A DNA stretch of 20,983 bases, from positions 1 to 20,983 of the forward strand of contig JAPOQV010000485.1 in the NCBI GenBank assembly GCA_026710565.1, read 5' to 3'. Below the pieces are notes generated by a model. It made no database searches. It had not been told where the DNA came from and was given only the letters and a program-made list of their open reading frames with translations. Both the position numbers and the translations under genes were made by a program. This DNA is from Spirochaetaceae bacterium. GTDB lineage: Bacteria > Spirochaetota > Spirochaetia > SZUA-6 > Bin103. Positions 1 to 7,349 of the stretch are shown here, piece by piece. Numbering within the stretch: the first letter of the stretch is position 1; the number at the start of each line of letters is the position of its first letter.

Positions 1-132
1 CAGCTCGGTCTCGTAGTCGATCAGGCGCCATGCGCCCGGCTTCGGCCTGGAGATCGGGCCGAACGTCGTGGAGTCGTCGGTGATCAGCCGGTCGATCGGC
101 TGCGCGATCGAGAAGTCGGTGATGAGGGTCAT
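1..132 (-). CDS. Unrecognised protein, N-terminal 44 residues only (cut by window edge)
   Basis: An ATG at 132 on the minus strand opens a frame with no stop to the window edge, giving 44 residues that begin MTLITDFSIAQPIDRLI and end RLIDYETEL. There is no signal peptide or membrane segment in this part, so the product is probably cytoplasmic. I do not recognise the family. It is the last visible gene of the transporter operon, 104 bases downstream of the solute-binding protein, and a strong hairpin lies in the gap. The position suggests an enzyme acting on the imported substrate, but that is inference. The Shine-Dalgarno sequence is weak, so the exact start is less certain than the frame. 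Confidence 0.6.
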   Translation of the reverse strand, partial: MTLITDFSIAQPIDRLITDDSTTFGPISRPKPGAWRLIDYETEL

Positions 133-165
133 GGATTGTTCCGTGAAAAGAGTCGGGAGCCCGAT

Positions 166-190
166 GCGGAGCCGGCCGAGCCGGCTCCGC
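166..190 (-). terminator. Strong intergenic hairpin after the binding-protein gene
   Basis: A perfect 10-bp inverted repeat (arms GCGGAGCCGG and CCGGCTCCGC) encloses a 5-base loop. A second one, with 8-base arms around a single base, lies at 212-228, and a short 5-bp stem at 233-246 covers the stop codon of the binding-protein gene. On the minus strand a TTTT run follows the main hairpin by about 15 bases, too far for a classical rho-independent terminator. Known binding-protein operons often use such hairpins for partial termination or to stabilise the upstream mRNA, and that is the preferred reading here. Confidence 0.5.
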
Positions 191-236
191 CCGGGCGTCC
201 CATGATGAAGCCGCCGCTCGGAGCGGCGATTCGGCG

Positions 237-1829
237 CTACGGCGCCAGGGTCGAGCGGCCGTCCTTGTTCGGTACGGGCTCGATGATGTGGCTGTCCGCG
301 CGCTTCAGCGTGTCGGCACGCAGCGCCAGCAGCTCCTGCAGGCCGGCGCGGTCAAGCGCGGCCAGGTAGTCGCCCCAGTCGTCGTCCACGTTCCGCCTGC
401 CAAGGATGAAGTTGTCCTCCCACTCCTGGACGACCGGATTGATCTGCGCGACCAGAGTCGCCTCCCGCTCCTTCTGGGAGTCGTCCATGGCGAACACGTC
501 GATACGGCGCACCGCGGTCTGGCCGCTGTGCTCCATGACCTGCGGCAGGGTCGGGAAGTCGTGGTTGAACCTGCGGAACAGCAGGAACGCGCGCTCGTAC
601 GTGCTGTAGGAGGCTTCCAGCTCCTCCGCGGTCGCCGGCCGGCGCTCGACCGTTGCGTCCCCGAACGACGGCCACATGACGTCGCCGGCAGCGGCGTTGC
701 TGTTGACCCACTTGACCCCTTCGGGCGAGGAGATTCCCGTCCACGCGGCTCCGTACTCGGAGTAGAAGAAATCCAGCCACTGGGCGGCCACCTCGGGCAT
801 CTCGATGTTGGCGTTGAAGCCGATGCCGAAGGGGTTCACGTTGCTGGACGGCGGGCTCACGCGCTTGGCGCTGCCGTGCGTGGGGATGCTCATGAACGCG
901 AACTTCGCGTTGAGCTTGTCCAGCACGACCTGGCCGGCCGGGCCGAAGGGATCGGCCCCGGCTGCCGCGTTCTCCTCGCTGCTGATGCCGAGCAGCGTCG
1001 GCGCGTTGCCATGGAAGGAATAGCCGTGCGTGCCCTCCATGAACGTCGTCGCCTCCTCGTTGAGCGCCTTGTTCCACTCCGCGTACTGGCGGGTCGGGGA
1101 CTCCTGGTCGACAGCGCCCGCCTCGTACAGGTCGGCGATGTAGCGCAGCGCATCCTGGTAGGCGGTCTGGTGGTAGTAGTCCTCTCCCTGCGGATAGTCG
1201 TACACGCCAAACATCACGAAGAACGGCCACCACCAGTCGCGGAACGTCATGTACGGAATGCTGTCCGGATAGAGCTCCTTGAGCTGCTTCAGCACGTCGG
1301 CGAGCTCCTCGCTGGTCGTGGGCACCTCGATGCCGTGCTCGGCGAAGATGTCGCTCCGGTAGATGATCGCGTTCTTGATGTTCTTGTACCAGCCGCCCAG
1401 CGTCGGCGACACGAAGTAGTCGCCGTCCGCCGTGCCGGCGCGGGCCAGGAACGTGTCGAAGTCGAACTTGTACCGTTCGATGGTGTTGACGAAATTGGGC
1501 CGGTGCTCCTCGAGATCGCGCAGCCCCATCAGCAGCCCTTCCAGGCCGAACTGCAGCGACAGGTTGCCGGGCATCCGGGCGGCCAGATCGGGCAAGTCGT
1601 CGGCGGCGGCCATCAGCGCGTAGTGGTTGGGAATGTCGTCTTCCGGGAACAGCCGCGGCTCCAGGCGCACGCCGGTGATCTTCTCCAGCTCGACGAACAT
1701 CGGTTCCTCGAAGGTCTTCTCCAGGCTGTCGCTGACGATCGTGTAGGTCACGGTCTGCGCGACGGCCGGTGCCGCCAGCAGCGCCAGCAGCGCCGCGACC
1801 GGCAGTAGTCGTCTGACTATCGTTTGCAT
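237..1829 (-). CDS. Extracellular solute-binding protein of a sugar ABC transporter
   Basis: This 530-residue protein is the substrate receptor for the two permeases encoded just upstream. Residues 1-25 form a classical signal peptide: MQTIVRRLL, a hydrophobic alanine/leucine core, and an AVA cleavage site before Q. There is no lipobox cysteine, so it should be a soluble periplasmic protein, unlike the lipoprotein LplA of Bacillota. The length and the body (aromatic-rich, with a WWWPFFVMFGVYDYP stretch and long helical segments) fit the large family-1 binding proteins that work with LplB/YtcP permeases. The start is supported by AAGGAG five bases before ATG. The gene is third in the operon, 67 bases after the YtcP-type permease. 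Oligosaccharides or uronate-containing saccharides are likely ligands for the family, but the actual substrate cannot be read from the sequence. Confidence 0.9.
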   Translation of the reverse strand: MQTIVRRLLPVAALLALLAAPAVAQTVTYTIVSDSLEKTFEEPMFVELEKITGVRLEPRLFPEDDIPNHYALMAAADDLPDLAARMPGNLSLQFGLEGLLMGLRDLEEHRPNFVNTIERYKFDFDTFLARAGTADGDYFVSPTLGGWYKNIKNAIIYRSDIFAEHGIEVPTTSEELADVLKQLKELYPDSIPYMTFRDWWWPFFVMFGVYDYPQGEDYYHQTAYQDALRYIADLYEAGAVDQESPTRQYAEWNKALNEEATTFMEGTHGYSFHGNAPTLLGISSEENAAAGADPFGPAGQVVLDKLNAKFAFMSIPTHGSAKRVSPPSSNVNPFGIGFNANIEMPEVAAQWLDFFYSEYGAAWTGISSPEGVKWVNSNAAAGDVMWPSFGDATVERRPATAEELEASYSTYERAFLLFRRFNHDFPTLPQVMEHSGQTAVRRIDVFAMDDSQKEREATLVAQINPVVQEWEDNFILGRRNVDDDWGDYLAALDRAGLQELLALRADTLKRADSHIIEPVPNKDGRSTLAP

Positions 1830-1896
1830 CGTTGCTCCTTGTGAGTATGTCAGGACCGAATCATCGATCCTGTCGGGTTTCTTTCTGTCTTCGAGT

Positions 1897-2796
1897 CTAT
1901 TTCAGTGCTCCGATGATCACCCCCCTGACGAAGTATCTCTGAATGAACGGATAGACCAGCAGCATCGGCACGATGGAGACGAATAGCGCCGTCCACTTCA
2001 GCTTTTCGAGTTGCAGCATGACCGAGAAGTCAAGCAATTCTTCGGCGAACGGGTTCCTGTTGGAGATGGCCCGCTGCCGCATGATGTCCCCCCAGATCAT
2101 GTCGCGCACGATGATCTGCAGCGGCATCTTGTCGATGTCGCGCAGATAGACCAGCGGCGCGAAATACTGGTTCCAGAGGCCGATGGCATAGAACAGGCCG
2201 ATGGTGGCCAGCGCCGCCTTGGACAGGGGCATGATCACCGTCCGCAGGATGCGGAGCACCCCCGCGCCGTCGATCACGGCCGCCTCCTCCATCTCCTCCG
2301 GCAGGTTCTGGAAGAAGGTGCGCAGGATGATCAGGTTCCAGACCGCGATCGCCGGCGGCAGGACCAGCGCCCACATGGTGTCCAGGAGCCCCAGCGCCCG
2401 TACCAGCAGATAGGTCGGGATCAGGCCGCCGGAGAAGAGCATGGTGAACACCATCATGAACGTGATCGGCGTGCGGGCGAACAGCCGGCGCCTCGACAGC
2501 GGGTAGGCGGTCATCGCGGTCAACGCCACGCTGATGAAGGTGCCGGTCGCCGTGTACAGGATCGTGTTTGCGTAGCCGCCGATGATGCGGTTATGGGTGA
2601 GCATGAACTTGTAGGAGATCAGGTCGATGTCGCGTGGAAACCAGGTGATGCCCTGCACGATCGCCCGCTCGCTCGACAGCGACAGCGACAGGACGTGCAT
2701 CAGCGGATAGAAGCAGGCAAGGCCGATCAGCAGCAGCAACAGGTGGTTGAGCACGTCGAACGCCTGCAGGCGCCGCACGCCCGCGCGCGCTACCAC
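1897..2796 (-). CDS. Carbohydrate ABC transporter permease, YtcP/CarB type
   Basis: This inner-membrane permease has 299 residues if it starts at the GTG at 2796, which overlaps the stop of the upstream permease and implies translational coupling. A later GTG at 2778 is an alternative. Six hydrophobic segments can be seen, the first around residues 18-38 (HLLLLLIGLACFYPLM). The AYPLSRRR segment is at 97-104. The EAA loop that contacts the ATPase is at about 170-190 (EEAAVIDGAG, then IMP). The C-terminus FVRGVIIGALK is typical of the family. It should form a heterodimer with the LplB-type permease. No ATPase gene is adjacent, as is usual for this class, which borrows a shared MsmK-like ATPase. 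The same frame stays open far upstream, but that part is a shadow of the other permease. Confidence 0.9.
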   Translation of the reverse strand: MVARAGVRRLQAFDVLNHLLLLLIGLACFYPLMHVLSLSLSSERAIVQGITWFPRDIDLISYKFMLTHNRIIGGYANTILYTATGTFISVALTAMTAYPLSRRRLFARTPITFMMVFTMLFSGGLIPTYLLVRALGLLDTMWALVLPPAIAVWNLIILRTFFQNLPEEMEEAAVIDGAGVLRILRTVIMPLSKAALATIGLFYAIGLWNQYFAPLVYLRDIDKMPLQIIVRDMIWGDIMRQRAISNRNPFAEELLDFSVMLQLEKLKWTALFVSIVPMLLVYPFIQRYFVRGVIIGALK

Positions 2797-3755
2797 AGGC
2801 CGGTCCCGGCGACGCGCCTGACCACCGCGTTGGCGGTGACCAGCAGCGCGAAGTTGATCACGGTGTTGAACAAGCCGACCGCGGCAGCCAGATCGTAATT
2901 CCCCACGGTCGTCAGACCGACGCGATAGATGAACGTGCCGATGACGTCGGAGACTTCCATGTTGGTGCCGTGCTGCATGAGCAGCACCTTCTCGAAGCCG
3001 CTGCTCAGCAGGCTGCCCATGTTGAAGATGAACAGGATGGCCACCACCGGCAGGATGCCGGGGATGGAGACGTGCCAGATCCGCTGGATGCGCCCCGTGC
3101 CGTCGATGATCGCCGCCTCGTACAGCTCGGGATTGATCGAGGCGAGCGCGGCCAGGTAGACGATCGCCCCGAACCCGGCGGTCTGCCAGATCCCGGACAT
3201 CACGTACAGCGGCCGGAACCAGCCCGGCTCGATCATGAAGTAGATCGGCTCGACGCCGACCAGCCCGAGCAGGCGATTCACGCTGCCCGAGCCCGGCGAC
3301 AGCATCATCCGCATGATGCCGATGATCGCGACGATCGAGATGAAATTCGGAAGATAGGTGACGGTCTGTATGCTCCGCCGGAACGGCGCGCTCGGCGACT
3401 CGTGCAGCATGATCGCCAGCACGATCGGCACGGGAAAGGCGAAGAGCAGCGAGTAGAGGTTGAGCAGGAAGGTGTTCGCGATCAGCCGGCCGACGTTGTA
3501 GACCGAAAAGAAGCGGATGAAGTTGGCCATGCCGAACTGTTCGGCCCAAGGGCTGCCGAGGATGCCCCCGCGGAACGAGAAGTCCTTGAAGGCGACCTGC
3601 AGGCCGTAGATCGGGATGTACTGGAAGATGACGAAGTAGGCGATGCCGGGCAGCAGCAGGGCCAGGTAGTAGCGGTCCCGGTAGAAGCGCCGGAACATGG
3701 ACGACTCCCGCAGCTTAAGCGCGCGCGCACGCGCCGCCACGGAGATGCCCGCCAT
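2790..3755 (-). CDS. Carbohydrate ABC transporter permease, LplB type
   Basis: This inner-membrane permease of 321 residues is the first gene of the operon. After a basic cytoplasmic N-terminus the first membrane segment runs from about residue 30 to 50 (YYLALLLPGIAYFVIFQYIPIYG), a hallmark of LplB-like proteins. Further segments follow, and the EAA loop is at about 212-235 (YEAAIIDGTGRIQRIW, then IPGILP). The start at 3755 is chosen because GGGAGG lies six bases upstream. An internal ATG at 3698 would give a 302-residue protein without the basic leader. The gene ends inside the start of the next permease with an overlap of a few bases. It diverges from the propeller protein gene across 120 bases that must hold both promoters. 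The sugar substrate is unknown. Confidence 0.9.
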   Translation of the reverse strand: MAGISVAARARALKLRESSMFRRFYRDRYYLALLLPGIAYFVIFQYIPIYGLQVAFKDFSFRGGILGSPWAEQFGMANFIRFFSVYNVGRLIANTFLLNLYSLLFAFPVPIVLAIMLHESPSAPFRRSIQTVTYLPNFISIVAIIGIMRMMLSPGSGSVNRLLGLVGVEPIYFMIEPGWFRPLYVMSGIWQTAGFGAIVYLAALASINPELYEAAIIDGTGRIQRIWHVSIPGILPVVAILFIFNMGSLLSSGFEKVLLMQHGTNMEVSDVIGTFIYRVGLTTVGNYDLAAAVGLFNTVINFALLVTANAVVRRVAGTGLW

Positions 3756-3875
3756 GTCCTGCCTCCCTTGCCGGCGTCCCGCCTCCCTCGGGACGGTCCG
3801 TCGAGTAGGGTACGCTAACCGGCGCGGGCCGGGCATGGCAACGTTCGGACGGCGGCCGGACCGAAGGAGGAGCTG

Positions 3876-5309
3876 ATGGATGACGCGCGGCGCGGACTGC
3901 CGGGACAGCCGATCGAGCTGGCCGGCGGCACGCACTCGTTCATCGACGATTACCTGATCGAGCGGACCAGCGCCCTCACCCGCGCCGCACACACGGCGCG
4001 CCGGCTGCCCCGGCCGGTGCTGGAGTCGGGTCCCGGCACCCGGCACACGCAGGTGCTGTTCTTCCCCAGGGTGTTCCACGATCCCGACAACAGCGCGGCG
4101 CCGTTCCGGATGTGGTACGACGCCGGCTTCACCGGCTCGGAGCGCCGCAGCTACGGCTACGCCGAATCGGACGACGGCCTGACCTGGCGGTACCCGGAGC
4201 TGGACATCGTCGAGATCGCCGGATCGCGCGCCAACAACGTCGTGCGCCGCGGCGCCTACTGCATGTGCCTGGTCGACCATGCCCGGCACGGCTGCGGGGC
4301 CGGAGTCGCCGACCCGGAGCACCGCTTCGTGCTGCTCTACACCGGCGGCGATCGATTCTCAGCCGCGTACTCGCCAGACGGGTTCCACTGGACCGACGAC
4401 CCCGACAACCCCGTGTACCTGGACACCGAGCACCGCATGGAGGACCGGCTGAACGGCTGCTGGGACCCGCTGCGCAACCGCTACCTGGTCACCGCCGGCT
4501 ACTCCGGGCGGCCCGACGACGGCTTTGCCGGCAAGCCGCCGTTCCACCGCGACGGCTACCGCCGCCTGGTCGCCCAGACCACCAGCAGCGACCTGCGGCG
4601 CTGGACGCCGTTTCGCCCGATCGTGGTCTCCGACCCCGAGGAGGAGGGGCCGATGCGGGAGTTCTACGGCATGCAGCCGGTCATGCGCGGCTCCCTCTAC
4701 CTGGGCCTCCTGCGCGTGCTGCGCGACGACCTGCCGGCCGACCCGGGGGGACCCGTGCACGGCATCGGCTGGACGGAGCTCTGCACCAGCCGCGACGGCG
4801 AGCACTGGACCCGGCAGGACGGCGTGCTGCTTGACCGCGACCGCCGGCCGGGGAGCTGGGACCACGCCATGGCGTGGGCGGGCGAGTGCGTGACGGTCGG
4901 CGACCGCGAGCTGATCTACTACAGCGGCTACGCGCGCGGCCACAAGATGGGCATCTGGGACGGCGACCGCCAGCTCGGCGTGGCGACCCTGCGCCGCGAC
5001 GGCTTCGTCTCCCACGACGCGGGCGCCCAGGAGCCCGGCACCCTGCGCACGCGGCCGTTCGTCTGGAACGCCGCGCGGCTGACGGTCAACGCGCAGGTCC
5101 GCGGCGAGCTGCGCGTGCGCCTGCTGGACGAGGCCGGCCTGCCGGTGCCCGGTCACTTCTTCCGCGACTGCCGGCCCCTGACCGGCGACGGCGTCACCCA
5201 GGAGGTGCGCTGGACCGGCACGCCGGCGTCGCTGCGCGGCCGGGTCGTGCGGCTGGAGTTCCGCCTCCGCGACGCTGAGCTGTACGCGTTCACGTTGATC
5301 GAGTCCTGA
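3876..5309 (+). CDS. Five-bladed beta-propeller glycosidase-like protein (copy 1)
   Basis: This 477-residue protein has no signal peptide and is probably cytoplasmic. It resembles the GH32/GH43/GH130-like propeller enzymes by pattern: aromatic-rich strands and repeated S-x-D-G-x-x-W or similar turns at residues 98-104, 166-172, 237-243 and 305-311. Other marked segments are FRMWYDAGF (77-85), EIAGSRANN (113-121), REFYGM (261-266) and LRRDGFVS (372-379). Residues from about 400 on form a separate beta-sandwich-like tail ending in LYAFTLIES. A paralogue encoded at the right end of the window shares all the later landmarks. The start follows AAGGAGG by about six bases. It heads a plus-strand run with the amidohydrolase and the M19-like gene, opposite the sugar transporter, so a role in processing an imported saccharide is likely. 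Catalytic residues cannot be assigned with confidence. Confidence 0.75.
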   Translation: MDDARRGLPGQPIELAGGTHSFIDDYLIERTSALTRAAHTARRLPRPVLESGPGTRHTQVLFFPRVFHDPDNSAAPFRMWYDAGFTGSERRSYGYAESDDGLTWRYPELDIVEIAGSRANNVVRRGAYCMCLVDHARHGCGAGVADPEHRFVLLYTGGDRFSAAYSPDGFHWTDDPDNPVYLDTEHRMEDRLNGCWDPLRNRYLVTAGYSGRPDDGFAGKPPFHRDGYRRLVAQTTSSDLRRWTPFRPIVVSDPEEEGPMREFYGMQPVMRGSLYLGLLRVLRDDLPADPGGPVHGIGWTELCTSRDGEHWTRQDGVLLDRDRRPGSWDHAMAWAGECVTVGDRELIYYSGYARGHKMGIWDGDRQLGVATLRRDGFVSHDAGAQEPGTLRTRPFVWNAARLTVNAQVRGELRVRLLDEAGLPVPGHFFRDCRPLTGDGVTQEVRWTGTPASLRGRVVRLEFRLRDAELYAFTLIES

Positions 5310-5360
5310 CCCGGGCCGAGCCTGTATCCTGATCAAGCAGCCGGAGGAGGACCTCGCCCC

Positions 5361-6320
5361 ATGCCACCCGTGATCGACGCCCACATCCATCTCATCCAGC
5401 CGTTCGACGCGGCCGGCCAGCCGCAGCGCTACAGCGTGTGGAAGGAGGACGGCACCCCGAAGCCGACCAGCGCCGAGGACTTCATCGCGCTGATGGACGC
5501 ATGCGGCATCGACCAGGCGTTCTACATAAGCTGGAGCCCGGAGGACATCCCGTCGGACCTGTCGCGCAAGGGGATCCCCCCGGAGAGCGTCCGGGAGACG
5601 ATGAACGTGGCCTACCCGCTCGACGTCATGCAGCGCTGCGGGGAGCGGTTCTACTGGTTTCCGTGTCACCTGGGGCCGGCGGTGCCGGACCACATGGCGC
5701 AGGCGCGCAGGAACCTGGAGGCCGGCGCGGCCGGGCTCAAGCTGGTCACCTCCTTCTGGGGCGAGATCGCGGACGATCCCCGCTGCCGGCAGATCATCTC
5801 CCTGGCCGCGGAATTCCAGGCGCCGGTGATCATCGACACCTCGTTCTGGTACCTGGGAATAGACGAGCCGGAGCCGCTTGAGGCGATCGCGCCGGGACAC
5901 CGTGACGTGCGGCCACGGGTGCGCGACTGGGAGGACTACGCCGGCCACCTGCGCCGGACCTTCGATGCCTTCCCGTCGATCAACATCTCGCTGGCGCACG
6001 CCGCAGCGCGCACCTTCACGCCCGAGCACGCGGCCGAGGCGGGCGCCCTCATCGGCGAGTATCCGCACGTGTACACCGACCTGGGAGCGCTGGACCCGGC
6101 GGCTCCGGCCCTGGAGGCGCTGGTCGAGGCGGCCGGACCGGACCGGGTCATGTTCGGTACCGACTGGCCGCACTTCGCGCAGGACTCCGACATGGCCGCG
6201 AGGATCGCCGCAGTGCGCACGCCCGGCCGGTTCAGCCCCGACACGGCGGCAGCCATCCTCGGCGGCAACGCGCTCGCCTTCATGAAGGGCGGCCCGCCGG
6301 GGCTGACCCCGCGGCGGTGA
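5361..6320 (+). CDS. Amidohydrolase family 2 (ACMSD-like) metal-dependent hydrolase
   Basis: This 319-residue TIM-barrel enzyme probably hydrolyses or decarboxylates a small organic acid or lactone. The N-terminal metal motif H-x-H is at residues 8-10 (VIDAHIHL), a histidine is at 213 (ISLAHAA), and the late aspartate is at 268 in FGTDWPH, all in the order expected for the amidohydro_2 family. The segment that normally carries another histidine ligand reads PVIIDT (155-160) and has none, so this may be a variant metal site. The C-terminus (AAAILGGNALAFM) matches the family pattern. GGAGGAGG lies about ten bases before the ATG. The stop overlaps the GTG of the next gene by three bases, which argues for co-expression. 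Family members include lactonases of sugar catabolism, which would suit the locus, but the substrate is not determined. Confidence 0.82.
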   Translation: MPPVIDAHIHLIQPFDAAGQPQRYSVWKEDGTPKPTSAEDFIALMDACGIDQAFYISWSPEDIPSDLSRKGIPPESVRETMNVAYPLDVMQRCGERFYWFPCHLGPAVPDHMAQARRNLEAGAAGLKLVTSFWGEIADDPRCRQIISLAAEFQAPVIIDTSFWYLGIDEPEPLEAIAPGHRDVRPRVRDWEDYAGHLRRTFDAFPSINISLAHAAARTFTPEHAAEAGALIGEYPHVYTDLGALDPAAPALEALVEAAGPDRVMFGTDWPHFAQDSDMAARIAAVRTPGRFSPDTAAAILGGNALAFMKGGPPGLTPRR

Positions 6321-7333
6321 ACGACGAGACGCGCGCTGACGACCTGCACCGGTCCTCGCCGGTGTTCGTCGGCCACGACCACTACTGCGACGAGGGGCAC
6401 CTGCTGGCCATGCACCGCGCCGGCCTGGCCGGCAAGGTGACCCTGGCATCCGTGGACGCCCGCGTCTTCTCGGATGTGGAGGACCGGGAACGGTCCCTGC
6501 ACGAGTACACGGGCTTCACGGAGCCGGCGTGGCAGGAGATGAGGAGCATCCGCGCGATCGTCGATGCCCACCCCGACGCGCTCCTGCTGGCGCGGGCCGC
6601 CGGCGATTTTGAGCGCGCCCACGAAACCGGGCGATCCGCGGTGCTGCTGGGGTTCGAGGGGGGCAAGCCCATCGAGCGTGACCTGGGGCTCCTGCACGAG
6701 GCCTACGGGCTGGGACTGCGCGTGTTGCAGCTCACCTGGGCCGGCGGCAACGACATCTGCGACCGGCGCGACCCGCCGGTGTGCGAGGGCCTGACCGACT
6801 TCGGCAGGGAAGCCGTGCGCGAGATGAACCGCCTCGGCGTCCTGATCGACCCCGGCCACTGCAGCAGGAAGACCTTCTTTCAGGTCATGGAGCTGAGCAC
6901 CCGGCCGGTGGCCTTCCTGCATGGGACGCCGCGCGGCGCCATCCCGGGGGCGGGCGATCTGGACGACGACCAGCTCCGGGCCGTCGCGGAGACCGGCGGC
7001 GTGGTCGGCCTGCACTTCTTCAGCCACTACCTGCACCCGGCGCGCCCGGCGACGCCCGCCGACCTGGTCACCCACGTCGAGTACCTGGCCGAGGCGATCG
7101 GCTTGGACCGGGTCGCCCTCGGCTGCGACTACCTCCATCTCACCGACGACTTCCGCCGCGCCCACGGCCTGCCTGCGAGCGGCTACCTGGGCATTCCGGA
7201 GGAGCTCGACAGCTACGACAAGCTGGTCAACGTCACCCGCGAGCTCTGCCGGCGCGGGTTCCGCGACGCGGAGATCCGCGGGATCCTGGGCGGCAACCTG
7301 ATCCGGCTCTTCCGCTCGGTCATCGGCGACTGA
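6317..7333 (+). CDS. M19 (renal dipeptidase-like) metallohydrolase, divergent active site
   Basis: This 338-residue protein starts at GTG inside the stop region of the amidohydrolase (GTGA overlap), so it is translationally coupled. The whole M19 layout is recognisable: GFEGG with glutamate 114, LQLTWAGGND (137-146, canonical LTHN..N), GLTDFGREAVREMNRLGVLID (158-178), H181, PVAFLHG with H202, ETGGVVGLHFF (225-235) and the late aspartate D271. The N-terminal metal motif is altered: canonical DGHND reads VGHDH (18-22), so the aspartate ligand is replaced by histidine 22. There is no signal peptide. Family members cleave dipeptides or hydrolyse D-amino-acid and lactone substrates. The altered motif and the catabolic context make a simple dipeptidase role uncertain. 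Confidence 0.78.
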   Translation: MNDETRADDLHRSSPVFVGHDHYCDEGHLLAMHRAGLAGKVTLASVDARVFSDVEDRERSLHEYTGFTEPAWQEMRSIRAIVDAHPDALLLARAAGDFERAHETGRSAVLLGFEGGKPIERDLGLLHEAYGLGLRVLQLTWAGGNDICDRRDPPVCEGLTDFGREAVREMNRLGVLIDPGHCSRKTFFQVMELSTRPVAFLHGTPRGAIPGAGDLDDDQLRAVAETGGVVGLHFFSHYLHPARPATPADLVTHVEYLAEAIGLDRVALGCDYLHLTDDFRRAHGLPASGYLGIPEELDSYDKLVNVTRELCRRGFRDAEIRGILGGNLIRLFRSVIGD

Positions 7334-7349
7334 GCCTGCCGCGAGCGCG

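Noticed and set aside
288..1808. Long plus-strand open frame opposite the solute-binding protein
   Set aside because: It is rich in R, V, G and Q without any domain pattern and mirrors a gene with a signal peptide and a good ribosome site. Long antisense frames are expected at this GC content.
1897..3549. A single 550-codon permease
   Set aside because: The part upstream of 2796 is a shadow of the LplB-type gene read in another frame; only the downstream part encodes the YtcP-type protein.
4359..6449. 696-codon minus-strand frame opposite the propeller and amidohydrolase genes
   Set aside because: Antisense shadow of two identified genes, with no recognisable motif.
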